The translations under genes were made by a program, and so were the position numbers. A stretch of 64,000 nucleotides of DNA from Plantactinospora sp. BC1. GTDB lineage: Bacteria > Actinomycetota > Actinomycetes > Mycobacteriales > Micromonosporaceae. Below the pieces are notes generated by a model, which was not told the DNA's origin, searched no databases, and saw only the letters and a list, made by a program, of their open reading frames with translations. Within the stretch, counting starts at the first letter, position 1. Each line of letters opens with the position of its first letter. The stretch lies in assembly GCF_003030345.1 (NCBI RefSeq), contig NZ_CP028158.1:5890001-5954000 (forward strand). The letters are read 5' to 3'. This document shows, one piece after another, positions 49,708-58,057 of this stretch.

Positions 49708-50256
49708 GTGACCGGTGTCCCGCACTCGCACTGCTCGTACTGCGGCACCGCCTATTCGGTGCTCACCTGGCCCCGGGTCTGCGCGCACTGCGGCCAGACC
49801 ACCTGGCGCAACCCGTCCCCGGTGGCGCTGGCGATCCTGCCGGTGCTGACCGCCGACGGCATCGGCGTGGTGGTGCAGCGCCGTGACATCGAACCGGGCC
49901 GGGGGCGGCTGGCGCTGCCGGGCGGGTTCATCGACTACGGCGAGGACTGGCGCGACGCGCTGGTCCGGGAACTCCGCGAGGAGACCGGCCTGGTCGCCGA
50001 CGCCCGGACGGCGGAACTCTACGCGGTGCACAGCGCCCCGGCGGGTGGCACGATCCTGATCTTCGGCGTACTGCCGGCGCGGCCGGCCGACTCGCTGCCG
50101 CCCTCGGCACCGGCCGAGGAGGCCACCGAGTGGCTGGTGCTCACCGAGCCGGCGGAGCTGGCGTTCGCCACCCACACCCAGGTGCTGGCCGAGTTCCTGG
50201 CCGCCAACCGGCCGTCCGGACCGGCCGACCCGCTCCCGCCGCTGGCCGGCGACTGA
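49708..50256 (+). CDS. NUDIX hydrolase with N-terminal zinc ribbon
   Basis: A 182-residue protein. Residues 8-30 hold two CxxC knuckles (HCSYCG and CAHCGQ), a zinc ribbon. The Nudix box is complete: GGFIDYGEDWRDALVRELRE followed by ETG, with the Mg-binding REXXEE core. Zinc-ribbon Nudix enzymes cleave NADH, ADP-ribose or related dinucleotides. It starts at the GTG at 49708. Its stop codon is the first member of a 22-23-bp repeat array. Confidence 0.9.
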   Translation: MTGVPHSHCSYCGTAYSVLTWPRVCAHCGQTTWRNPSPVALAILPVLTADGIGVVVQRRDIEPGRGRLALPGGFIDYGEDWRDALVRELREETGLVADARTAELYAVHSAPAGGTILIFGVLPARPADSLPPSAPAEEATEWLVLTEPAELAFATHTQVLAEFLAANRPSGPADPLPPLAGD

Positions 50257-50350
50257 GCCCCGACCGGCCAGCGGCTGAGCCCCGGGCCGGCCAGCGACCG
50301 AGCCCCGAGCCGTCCAGCGACTAAGCCCTGGCCGTCCGGCGGCTGAGCCC
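50242..50350 (+). repeat. 22-23-bp tandem repeat starting at the NUDIX stop codon
   Basis: Five units end in GAGCCC or AAGCCC at 50260, 50282, 50305, 50328 and 50350. The first spans the NUDIX TGA and the other four lie in the gap before the convergent TetR gene. The unit is close to CGACCGGCCAGCGGCTGAGC. Confidence 0.8.
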
Positions 50351-50366
50351 GGTGGCCGGCGCGGGT

Positions 50367-50960
50367 TCAGCCGTCGCCGAGCGCGGCCCGGACGATGGCA
50401 GCCGCCAACTCCCGGGTCGCCTCGGGGGTGATCTCGCCCGGCGCGCTGCTGACCAGGGTGAAGAGCGCTCCGCCGTAGAGCGCGACGAGGGTCGGCACGG
50501 CTTCCGGCGGGATTGCCAGGTCGAGGTCGGCGTGGTGCCCGGCGGTGACCGAGACGGAGCGCTGAAGCAGTCCGCGCAGCGCGTCGGCGAGGACCGGCCG
50601 GCGCAGGCTCTCCAGCCGGAGTTCGAAGATCGCCAGGTAGCGGTCCCGGTGCACGGTGGCGGCGGTGAGCAGCGACCCGGCGATCAGCTCCACCGCGCGC
50701 TCGCGGGTCTCCGTCGAGGGGGTCGGCCGGTACGCCGCCCCGGCCGCGTCCATGTCGGCGTAGTGCAGCTCGCCGACCCGGTCCGCCGCCGCGACCAGCA
50801 GCGCCTCCCGGCTGCGGAAGTAGTTGGAGGCCGTACCCGGGGGCAGGCCGGCCCGTTTCTCGACCGCGCGGTGGGTGACCCCGTGCACCCCGGTCTCGGC
50901 CAGCAGGGCGATGGCGGCGTCGGCGAGTTCGGCCCGGCGACGTTGGTTGGGTGGTGGCAC
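50367..50960 (-). CDS. TetR-family transcriptional regulator
   Basis: A TetR protein of about 197 residues. The helix-turn-helix is GVTHRAVEKRAGLPPGTASN with YFRSREALLVAAADRV following. The start is uncertain: a GTG at 50960 (inside GGAGGTG, possibly leaderless) or a TTG at 50978 farther upstream. It is divergent to a flavin monooxygenase gene, with paired CGATCGTA boxes between, and probably represses it. Confidence 0.85.
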   Translation of the reverse strand: MPPPNQRRRAELADAAIALLAETGVHGVTHRAVEKRAGLPPGTASNYFRSREALLVAAADRVGELHYADMDAAGAAYRPTPSTETRERAVELIAGSLLTAATVHRDRYLAIFELRLESLRRPVLADALRGLLQRSVSVTAGHHADLDLAIPPEAVPTLVALYGGALFTLVSSAPGEITPEATRELAAAIVRAALGDG

Positions 50961-50964
50961 CTCC

Positions 50965-50999
50965 CGATCGTATGCCAATATGCGTAGTACAACGATCGT
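50965..50999. promoter_or_regulatory. Paired TetR-type operator boxes
   Basis: CGATCGTA occurs at 50965 and again at 50993, 28 bp apart, and ACGATCGT at 50992-50999 is a perfect palindrome. The AT-rich stretch between them (TATGCCAATATGCGTAGTAC) probably holds the promoters of the TetR and monooxygenase genes. Confidence 0.55.
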
Positions 51000-51016
51000 A
51001 GTGAACGGGGTGTGTC

Positions 51017-52138
51017 ATGCACGTGATCATCGTCGGCGCCGGCATCGGCGGACTCGCCCTGGCGAACGGCCTGCTGGCCGACGGCCACCGGGTCCGGGTC
51101 CTCGAAAGGGCACCCGGGCCGCGTACCGACGGCGCGGCGGTGACCGTCTTCGGCAACGGCGCGGCGGCGGCCGCCCAGCTCGGCGTACCCCTGGACGGGC
51201 TCGGCGGCGAGGTCGAGACGCTCAAGTTCTGCACCCCGGACGGGCGACCCTTCGCCCGCGCGGACCTGCGAGATGCCCGCCGGCACACCGGCTTCGGGGT
51301 GGCGACCGTGCCACGCGCCGCCATCCTCGAACGGTTCGCCGCAGCGCTGCCGCCGGAGACCGTCCGGTACGGCCACGACGTTTCCGACCTCCGGGTCGGA
51401 CCCGACGGCGTGACCGTCGCCGGGGAGTCCGCGGACGTACTGGTCGGTGCCGACGGCTACCGCTCCGTGGTCCGCCGGACCGTGCTGGACTCCGAACCCG
51501 CGACCCGGAACGGCTGGGTGAGCTGGCAGGGACTGACCAGGGCGCTACCCGAGCTGGCCGGTGACGTGCACGCCCGCTGCCTGGTCGGTCCGGCCGGACT
51601 CTGCGGGCTGATGCCGGCCGGCGCCGGCCTGCTCCAGTGGTGGTTCGACGTGCCCGAACCGGCACCGGACGACCGCCCCGTACTGGAGTGGCTGCGAACC
51701 CGGTTCGCCTCCTACGCCGAGCCGGTCGGCGAGTTGCTGGCCGGGCTCACCGGGTCGGACGTGCAGGCGTACCCGCACGTGCTGCACCGGGTGCCGGCAC
51801 GCTGGGGAACCGGCCCGTCGACCCTGCTCGGCGACGCGGCGCACGCGTTCCCGCCGTCCCAGGCCCAGGGCGCCAACCAGGCGCTGGAGGACGCCTGGCT
51901 GCTCCGCCGCGCACTGGGTACCCCGGGCGACCCGGCCGCCGCGCTGCGCCGGTACGAGCGGATCCGCAGCCGCCGGGTACGCCGGATCTCCCGGCTGGCG
52001 GCGAGCGAGGTCACCAACCGGCCGCCCGGAGCGCTGACCCGGCTCGCCGGCCGGCTGCTCACCCCCGCGCTGACCGGACGGCTGCACCTGGCGTCGATCC
52101 GGCGGTGCAGCAGCGTCCTGAACGACGACCGCCTCTGA
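51017..52138 (+). CDS. FAD-dependent monooxygenase (aromatic hydroxylase type)
   Basis: A 373-residue group A flavoprotein monooxygenase. It has the Rossmann start VIIVGAGIGGLALANGLLADG, the central segment DVLVGADGYRSVVRR and the FAD ribityl motif LLGDAAHAFPPSQAQGANQA. It hydroxylates or epoxidises an aromatic or small lipophilic compound using NAD(P)H and oxygen. A divergent TetR gene suggests induction by its substrate, for example in drug or xenobiotic modification (inference). Confidence 0.9.
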   Translation: MHVIIVGAGIGGLALANGLLADGHRVRVLERAPGPRTDGAAVTVFGNGAAAAAQLGVPLDGLGGEVETLKFCTPDGRPFARADLRDARRHTGFGVATVPRAAILERFAAALPPETVRYGHDVSDLRVGPDGVTVAGESADVLVGADGYRSVVRRTVLDSEPATRNGWVSWQGLTRALPELAGDVHARCLVGPAGLCGLMPAGAGLLQWWFDVPEPAPDDRPVLEWLRTRFASYAEPVGELLAGLTGSDVQAYPHVLHRVPARWGTGPSTLLGDAAHAFPPSQAQGANQALEDAWLLRRALGTPGDPAAALRRYERIRSRRVRRISRLAASEVTNRPPGALTRLAGRLLTPALTGRLHLASIRRCSSVLNDDRL

Positions 52139-52325
52139 GCCGCGCCGCCGACCGGCTGCCCCGGCCGGCGGAGCATCGCCCGACGCGGCGACGCACTGGT
52201 CGCGCCGGAGCGCCTCCTCGACCGGGCCGCCTCTCTGGCCCGCCGGGGCGGGAGGCGCTATTCTGCTCCGCGATGAATACCTCTCTGTGCAGATTGGGGG
52301 TCCAGTCCACGCAAGGTGAGTGCTG

Positions 52326-53732
52326 ATGCACCCATCGACTGTGGACAGAGACTCCCGGCGATCCTTCTGGCTGCGCGTGCGCGAGTTCGCCGTGCCGCCC
52401 CCCATGATCGAGTTGGCGACCGCCCGCCGTGCCGTCGGCGACTGGGCCGGAGCCTGCGCCGCCGCACGCGTCGACGTGGATCTGCGACTGCGTGTCGTGG
52501 CGCGCACCTACGGTCGTGACCTGGCCGCCCGGCTCCGGGCCGACCTCTGCCATCTCGCTCCTGACCTGCTCCGCTGGCACCTGCCCCGGGTCGCGCCGGA
52601 CGGGTTGCTGCGACCGGGCCTGACCATCTCGCTGGCCCGGTACCCCGGGACGGTGGCCGGCACCCCGCACCTGGTGGTCCGGACCCCACCGGCCTGGGCG
52701 GACGCCGGGCAGCGGATCAGCCTGGCGCTGTGGGATCCGGCGCGGTCCGGGTCGTCCGGGCCGCATCCACATCCCCGTCCGGACCGACGGTTCCGGCTCG
52801 ACCTGCACCCTCACCTCTGGGACGTACGCCGGGCCGGCGAGCTGCGCATGCGCTCCGGGGCGGATCAGCGACCCGACGCCGGCCCGCTCGACCCGGAGGG
52901 CGGGGTACCGCCCGACTTCGACTGCGCCGTGCCGCGCTGGGCCGCCGAGGCGCGGTTGCTGCTCGACGCGGACGAGGAGGGCGGGACCAGCGTCACCGTC
53001 CGGCTCAGCTCCCGGCACCGGCTGCTGCTGGAGCTGGCGCCGGACCCGGCCGGCGGCCCCGCCCGGTCACGGATCCGGCCGCTGCCGGCCCGGAGCCGCA
53101 CCGACGCGCTACCGGTACTGCCGGACGCGGCGACCTGGGTCCTGCCCGACCTGGCCCTGCTCCGGGCCGGGCTGATCCGCGCCGACGAGCTGCATCCGCT
53201 GGTCGCCTCGGCACTCGCACCGGACCGGCCGGCCGCCGGGACCCGGCCGCCCCCGGGCGACGGGGCGCCGCGCCTCGTGGAGTGTCGGGGCGCCCGGCAC
53301 CGGATCGGCCTGGTGGACGGCGTACTCGTCGCACTGGACCACGATCCCGCCGAGCTCCGCCGCGAGGAGTTGCTGGCCGCGCTGACCGGTACCCCGTTGC
53401 CCTGCCTGCGGGCGATCGACGGGGCACACCGCCAGCCGGAGAACCTCGGCGACATCCGGGCCCGCCTGGACCACGGCGACACCGAGGGCGCCGTCGCCGC
53501 CGTCGAGAACCTGCTCGGAGCGGAGGCACTGCTCCGGGCCGGTGCCCTGCGGGAGGAGCTGGAAACGGCGGCGCTCCGCCGGGTCTCGCACGGGCTGTAC
53601 CGCGCCGGGCTGGACGCTTGTGCGCCACACCCGGCCAGCGGGCTGCACGGGCGCCGCCGTGACCTGGCTCGACTGGCCGCGCGGTCCCGGCGTACCTCCC
53701 GGGAACGGCCGAGGCACGCCACCAACCGCTGA
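52326..53732 (+). CDS. Unknown protein linked to MoxR/VWA genes
   Basis: A 468-residue protein starting at the ATG at 52326 after AAGGTGAG. I do not recognise a domain. It is soluble, rich in Arg, Asp and Leu, with no signal peptide or transmembrane helix. The N-terminal 110 residues look helical (PPPMIELATARRAVGDWAGA, then RTYGRDLAARLRADL) and resemble a short repeat module. The centre is beta-rich, and the C-terminus is helical and very basic. It is 72 bp upstream of a MoxR ATPase gene and appears to be part of the same unit, possibly as its substrate or targeting subunit (inference). Confidence 0.7.
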   Translation: MHPSTVDRDSRRSFWLRVREFAVPPPMIELATARRAVGDWAGACAAARVDVDLRLRVVARTYGRDLAARLRADLCHLAPDLLRWHLPRVAPDGLLRPGLTISLARYPGTVAGTPHLVVRTPPAWADAGQRISLALWDPARSGSSGPHPHPRPDRRFRLDLHPHLWDVRRAGELRMRSGADQRPDAGPLDPEGGVPPDFDCAVPRWAAEARLLLDADEEGGTSVTVRLSSRHRLLLELAPDPAGGPARSRIRPLPARSRTDALPVLPDAATWVLPDLALLRAGLIRADELHPLVASALAPDRPAAGTRPPPGDGAPRLVECRGARHRIGLVDGVLVALDHDPAELRREELLAALTGTPLPCLRAIDGAHRQPENLGDIRARLDHGDTEGAVAAVENLLGAEALLRAGALREELETAALRRVSHGLYRAGLDACAPHPASGLHGRRRDLARLAARSRRTSRERPRHATNR

Positions 53733-53804
53733 CCCGCGCGCACCGTCCTGCTCCGCTTCCGCACCGGCCCGTCCGGACCCGACCCGACCCCAAGGTGATC
53801 TCAC

Positions 53805-55295
53805 ATGCGTATCTCCGTGCCGTCCGCCCCCGCCACCGTCGCACCGGTCTCCCCCGTCCGCTTCGCCTTTCCGTCCCGCACTCCGGCTCCGTCCTCGACC
53901 CCGGCCCCGGCCCCGGCCGCGAGCACACCGGCTCCGGCTCCGTCCCCGGCCGCGAGCACTCCGGCTCCGGCTCCGTCCCCGGCTGCGAGCACACCGGCTT
54001 CCGGCGCTCCGGCCGATCCGGCCGCTTCGGGCGCTTCGGCCGATCCGGGCGCTCCGGGCACGGGCGGGTCGGCGGGACCGTCCCGGCGGGGTCAGCTCGA
54101 CGTCGCGGGTGACCTGCTCGCCCTGCTCGGCGACACCGCGACCGAGCCGCGCCCCGACCCGCAACTGGAGGCCCTGACCCTGGCCGTCGCCGCCGACCTG
54201 CCGGTGCTGCTCTGGGGAGAGCCGGGGATCGGCAAGACGGCCGTGCTGAACCAGCTCGCCTCGGCCCTCGACCTGCCGCTGACCACGGTGATCGCCAGCG
54301 TGCACGAGCCGTCCGACTTCGCCGGCCTGCCGGTGCTCGGCGACGATCCCGCGGTGCAGGGCGTGCCGATGGCCCCGCCGGACTGGGCCGTACGCCTGGT
54401 GCGGGCCGGCCGGGGACTGCTCTTCCTGGACGAACTCTCCACCGCGCCCCCGGCCGTGCAGGCCGCCCTGCTCCGGGTGGTGCTGGAACGGCGGATCGGC
54501 GCACTGCGGCTTCCGCCCGGCGTCCGGATCGTGGCCGCCGCCAACCCCCGCTCCTCGGCCGCCGACGGCTGGGAACTGAGCCCACCGCTGGCGAACCGCT
54601 TCGTCCACCTACAGTGGACACACGACCCCCAGGTCGTGGTGCGGGGGCTCGGCGGGACCTGGCCCAGGGCCGCACTCCCCCGACTCGCACCGGAGCGGCT
54701 GCCCGAGGCGGTGGCGTTCGCCCGGCGCGCGGTCTGCGGATTCCTGACCGCCCGCCCCGGGCTCGTGCACCGGCTGCCGGAGAACGAGGCCCGCCGGGGC
54801 GGCGCGTGGCCGTCACCGCGCAGTTGGGACATGACGCTGCGGCTGGTCGCCTTCGCCACCGCGGCCGACGCCTCCCGGGAGGTGCTCTCCATGCTGGTCA
54901 GGGGCACCGTCGGCGACGGACCGGGGCTGGAGCTGCTGGCCAGCCTGGACCGGCTGGACCTGCCGGACCCCGAGCTGCTGCTCGCCGACCCGGCCCGGGC
55001 CGACCTGCCCGAGCGGGGTGACCTGCGGCAGGCCGTACTCGACGGGGTGGTCGACGCGGTCCGGAAGCGCCCCGACCGGTCCCGCTGGGACGCGGCCTGG
55101 AAGCTGCTGGTCCGGGCGCTGGAGACCGGCGCCCCGGACCTGGTGGTGGTACCCGCGACCACGCTCGCCGCGCTCCGCCAGCCCGACTGGGACGTTCCGG
55201 CGGCGATCGACCGGCTCGCCGGGGTGGTCTCGCTGACCAGGCGGGCGGACGAGGTCGCGACCCGGGTCGCCGTCACCGCCGGGGTCGGCCGGTGA
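53805..55295 (+). CDS. MoxR-type AAA+ ATPase with Pro/Ala-rich N-terminal tail
   Basis: A 496-residue AAA+ protein. The ATG at 53805 follows AAGGTGATC. Residues 1-100 are a low-complexity Pro/Ala/Ser tail with 11-residue repeats. The ATPase core has Walker A LLWGEPGIGKTAVLN, Walker B LLFLDELSTAPP, sensor 1 RIVAAANPRSS and the arginine-rich segment ELSPPLANRFVHL. The C-terminal 200 residues are helical. MoxR ATPases act as chaperones that load or activate VWA-domain partners; the next gene, overlapping by 4 bases, encodes such a partner. Confidence 0.88.
   Translation: MRISVPSAPATVAPVSPVRFAFPSRTPAPSSTPAPAPAASTPAPAPSPAASTPAPAPSPAASTPASGAPADPAASGASADPGAPGTGGSAGPSRRGQLDVAGDLLALLGDTATEPRPDPQLEALTLAVAADLPVLLWGEPGIGKTAVLNQLASALDLPLTTVIASVHEPSDFAGLPVLGDDPAVQGVPMAPPDWAVRLVRAGRGLLFLDELSTAPPAVQAALLRVVLERRIGALRLPPGVRIVAAANPRSSAADGWELSPPLANRFVHLQWTHDPQVVVRGLGGTWPRAALPRLAPERLPEAVAFARRAVCGFLTARPGLVHRLPENEARRGGAWPSPRSWDMTLRLVAFATAADASREVLSMLVRGTVGDGPGLELLASLDRLDLPDPELLLADPARADLPERGDLRQAVLDGVVDAVRKRPDRSRWDAAWKLLVRALETGAPDLVVVPATTLAALRQPDWDVPAAIDRLAGVVSLTRRADEVATRVAVTAGVGR
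53889..54000 (+). repeat. 33-bp in-gene repeat in the MoxR N-terminal tail
   Basis: GCGAGCAC recurs at 53919, 53952 and 53985, exactly 33 bp apart, giving the 11-residue unit STPAPAPSPAA. It encodes a flexible linker. Confidence 0.8.
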
Positions 55296-56548
55296 ACGGC
55301 CCGGCCGGTGCCCTCGACACCGCGAAGCTCTTCACCGCCCGGCTGCACGCGGCCCGGGTCCGGCCCTATCTGGCGACGGCGCTCTTCGCGCTGCACACCG
55401 TCGAGTCCCGGCGGGTGCCGACGATGGCCGTGGACCGACACTGGCGCTGCTACGTCTCTCCCGCCTTCGTGGACCGGACGCCGGTCGAGGAGCTGGCCGG
55501 GGTCTGGGTGCACGAGGTCTCGCACCTGCTGCGCGACCACCACGGCCGAGGTGACCGGGTCGCCCAGCGGCGCGGGCTCGTCGGGCCGGGCGAACGGCTG
55601 CGGATGAACATCGCGGCGGACTGCGAGATCAACGACGACGTGTACGGGGACGGGCTCGCCCGGCCCGAGGGTGCGGTCGAGCCGACCCTGCTGGGCCTCA
55701 CCCCGGGTGAGCTGATGGAGGACTACCTGCGGCAGTTCCGGCTCGGGCCGCACACCCAGGACTTCGTCTGGCTGGACTGCGGCAGTGGCGCCGACGGGCT
55801 GGACCGGGAGTGGGACCTCGGACCGGACGGCGCGCACGGGCTCACCGCCCAGGAGCGGGACGCCGTACGGTTCCGGGTGGCGCAGGGCATCGCCGCCCGG
55901 CCGGGTACCGCCCCGAGGGGGTGGCAGCGCTGGGCCGAGGAGGCGTTCCATCCGCCGCAGCCGTGGCTGGCCCTGTTGGGGGCGGCGGTCCGCTCGGCCG
56001 CCAGCAGCGCTGGTGCGGGCGACGACTACACGTACGGTCGCCCGGCCCGCCGCTCCGCCAGCCTGCCCGGGGTGATCCTGCCGAGCCTGCGGCGCCGGCC
56101 GCCCCGGGTCTGCGTCGTCGTCGACACCTCCGGGTCGGTCAGCGACACCGAGCTGGGCAGCGCGCTGGTCGAGATCGCCGCGATCGGTCGGGCGGTGGGC
56201 GGCCGACGCGAGCTGGTCAGCGTGCTGCCCTGCGACGCGGCGGCCCGGATGGTGCACCCGCTCTGCCGGGCCGGGCAGATCCCGCTGCTCGGCGGCGGCG
56301 GGACGGACCTGCGCACGGGCTTCGCGAGGGCGCTGCGGACGAAACCGGCCCCGGACGTCGTGGTGGTGCTCACCGACGGGCAGACGCCGTGGCCGGCGGC
56401 GCGGCCGGCGTGCCGGACGGTGGTGGGCCTCTTCCCCAGGCCGACGGCGAACCGGTCCTGGCGGGAGGACGATCCCGACTACGTGCCGGACGCGCCGCCG
56501 GCCTGGGCCCGGGTGGTCGAGATCGGTGGCGGGCCTGCGGCGGGCTAG
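55292..56548 (+). CDS. DUF2201-type HExxH putative metallopeptidase with VWA domain
   Basis: A 418-residue protein whose GTG overlaps the MoxR stop. The N-terminal half has a zincin-like motif VWVHEVSHLLRDHHGRGD (HExxH) followed by MNIAADCEINDD, whose Asp/Glu could complete the metal site. The C-terminal half is a VWA-like domain with a MIDAS start VVVDTSGSVSDTEL and VVVLTDGQTPW. This arrangement is known as DUF2201 plus VWA-like, and members are uncharacterised. MoxR may remodel it to expose or activate the peptidase (inference). Its stop lies in a 27-bp repeat. Confidence 0.87.
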   Translation: MNGPAGALDTAKLFTARLHAARVRPYLATALFALHTVESRRVPTMAVDRHWRCYVSPAFVDRTPVEELAGVWVHEVSHLLRDHHGRGDRVAQRRGLVGPGERLRMNIAADCEINDDVYGDGLARPEGAVEPTLLGLTPGELMEDYLRQFRLGPHTQDFVWLDCGSGADGLDREWDLGPDGAHGLTAQERDAVRFRVAQGIAARPGTAPRGWQRWAEEAFHPPQPWLALLGAAVRSAASSAGAGDDYTYGRPARRSASLPGVILPSLRRRPPRVCVVVDTSGSVSDTELGSALVEIAAIGRAVGGRRELVSVLPCDAAARMVHPLCRAGQIPLLGGGGTDLRTGFARALRTKPAPDVVVVLTDGQTPWPAARPACRTVVGLFPRPTANRSWREDDPDYVPDAPPAWARVVEIGGGPAAG

Positions 56549-56602
56549 CTCGGCGGCGGACCGGCGGCGGGCTAGCTCGGTGGCGGGCCGGCGGCGGGCT
56601 AG
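56522..56602. repeat. 27-bp tandem repeat holding the stop codons of two convergent genes
   Basis: Three near-identical 27-bp units end in GGGCTAG at 56548, 56575 and 56602. The first contains the TAG of the VWA gene. The CTAG of the third supplies the TAG stop of the convergent SDR gene, because CTAG is self-complementary. Confidence 0.88.
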
Positions 56603-57405
56603 ATCGGGACCCTGCCGGCGCTCAGCATGTCGATCATCGCCGGTCCGGTGTCGTAGGCGGTCACCCCGCCGTCCACGGTCAGGCAGGCGCCGGTGACCAT
56701 CCGGGAGGCGTCGCTGGCCAGGTAGACCGCCGCGCCGACGAGGTCGTCCGGCTCGCCCCACCGGCCCATCGGCACGCTTCGGATCAGCCCGTCGGCCAGC
56801 TCCGGGTTACCGGCGAAGCTGCGGGTCAACCGGGTACGCGTCCAGCCCGGCGCGATCACGTTGACCCGTACTCCACTGGCCGCCCACTCCACCGCCAGGG
56901 TACGGCTCAACGAGATGACCCCGGCCTTCGCCACCGCGTACGGCGAAAGCATCGGAACGCCGTTGTAACCGCCCACCGAGGCCACGTTGATAACCGATCC
57001 CCGACCCACAGTGGTCAAATATCCGCCGACCGCCCGGCACATGTGCGCGACCGAATCCAGATTGGTACGCAAAATTTGCGTCCAGTCCGCCGGCGTCATC
57101 TCCAGAAACGGTCCGACATGGCTGAAACCGCCGGCGTTGTTGACCACGACGTCGATACCGCCGAACTCGTCCCGGGCCGCCGCCACCGCCTGGTCGATCT
57201 CGTCGGGCCGGTCGATGTCGCAGGTGAGCACGAGCGCCCTGCGCCCGGACGCCTCGATCTCCTTCGCCACCTCGGCCAGCGCCGACGTGCCACGGGCCAG
57301 TACCGCCACGTTCGCACCGGCCCTGGCCAGGCCGAGCGCAACCGCCCGGCCGATGCCCCGGGACGCACCGGTGACCACGGCGCTCTTACCGTCCAAACCA
57401 AACAC
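56599..57405 (-). CDS. Short-chain dehydrogenase/reductase (SDR)
   Basis: A 268-residue classical SDR. The GTG at 57405 follows GAGGGAGGGCCCGAA. Motifs are the cofactor site VVTGASRGIGRAVALGLA, NNAG in VVVNNAGGFSHVG, the catalytic Ser in NVASVGGYNG and YAVAK for the Tyr/Lys pair, then a typical C-terminus ending CLTVDGGV. It is an NAD(P)-dependent ketoreductase or dehydrogenase. It is divergent to the SgcJ-like operon and may belong to the same biosynthetic set. The segment 56930-57130 is less GC-biased than its neighbours. Confidence 0.9.
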   Translation of the reverse strand: MFGLDGKSAVVTGASRGIGRAVALGLARAGANVAVLARGTSALAEVAKEIEASGRRALVLTCDIDRPDEIDQAVAAARDEFGGIDVVVNNAGGFSHVGPFLEMTPADWTQILRTNLDSVAHMCRAVGGYLTTVGRGSVINVASVGGYNGVPMLSPYAVAKAGVISLSRTLAVEWAASGVRVNVIAPGWTRTRLTRSFAGNPELADGLIRSVPMGRWGEPDDLVGAAVYLASDASRMVTGACLTVDGGVTAYDTGPAMIDMLSAGRVPI

Positions 57406-57616
57406 TTCGGGCCCTCCCTCGGGCGGTGCTGACCATTCCGTCGACCGATTGTCGCCAGCCGTGGCCGGTGTCGCGTCTTCGTGGATGCGCAGCAACCGCA
57501 CACCAGGAGATGCGTCGCCGTTCGGCCCTACACGACGATTTTGGGGTACCGGCGGCATATGAGCGGCCTCCGGTGCGGCACCACCTTTCGCGTCCGTCCC
57601 AGGAAGGGAAAACGCA

Positions 57617-58057
57617 ATGAGCAACGCCGTCTCTCCGGTCCGTCCCGAAGACGAGAAAGCGGTACGCGACATCGTCGGGCGCATAACCGGAGCGTGGAAC
57701 GAGAACGACGCCGACGAACTGTCCACGGTCTACAGCGAGGACGCCTCGATCGTGCTCCCCGGCGCCCATCTGAAGGGGCGTCCGGCGATCCGCGACTGGA
57801 TGGCGGAGGCCTTCGACGGCAAGTGGAAGGGGACCCACGTGCTCGGGGCACCGCTGGAGCTGCGGTACATCCGGGACGACGTGATGCTGCTCCTCTCCCA
57901 GGGCGGCGCGTACCCTCCGGGCGCCACCGAGGTCCCGGTCGAGCACGCGATCCGCGGCATCTGGGTCTTCGTCAAGCAGGACGGCGAGTGGACCATCACC
58001 GGGTACGGGAACACGCCGGTCCGCGCCCCGATCCCGCTGCCGGACGGGTCGAGGTGA
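57617..58057 (+). CDS. SgcJ/EcaC-like NTF2-fold protein
   Basis: A 146-residue SnoaL/NTF2-fold protein starting at the ATG at 57617 behind GGAAGGGAAAACGCA. The pattern EKAVRDIVGRITGAWNENDA, YSEDASIVLPGAHLKGRPA and GIWVFVKQDGEWTITGYGNT is that of the SgcJ/EcaC family, which occurs in enediyne and other polyketide clusters as oxidoreductases or cyclases of uncertain role. Its stop overlaps the FAD monooxygenase start (GTGA). Confidence 0.82.
   Translation: MSNAVSPVRPEDEKAVRDIVGRITGAWNENDADELSTVYSEDASIVLPGAHLKGRPAIRDWMAEAFDGKWKGTHVLGAPLELRYIRDDVMLLLSQGGAYPPGATEVPVEHAIRGIWVFVKQDGEWTITGYGNTPVRAPIPLPDGSR

Noticed and set aside
50242-50350. CRISPR array
   Set aside because: The units are tandem without spacers and degenerate; no cas genes are present.
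54092-56761. An 889-codon minus-strand frame opposite the MoxR/VWA genes
   Set aside because: Real domains are on the plus strand; the antisense product has no motif and skewed composition.
57541-57563. Promoter before the SgcJ-like gene
   Set aside because: TTGGGG and TATGAG are present but only 11 bp apart, too close for a sigma-70-type promoter.
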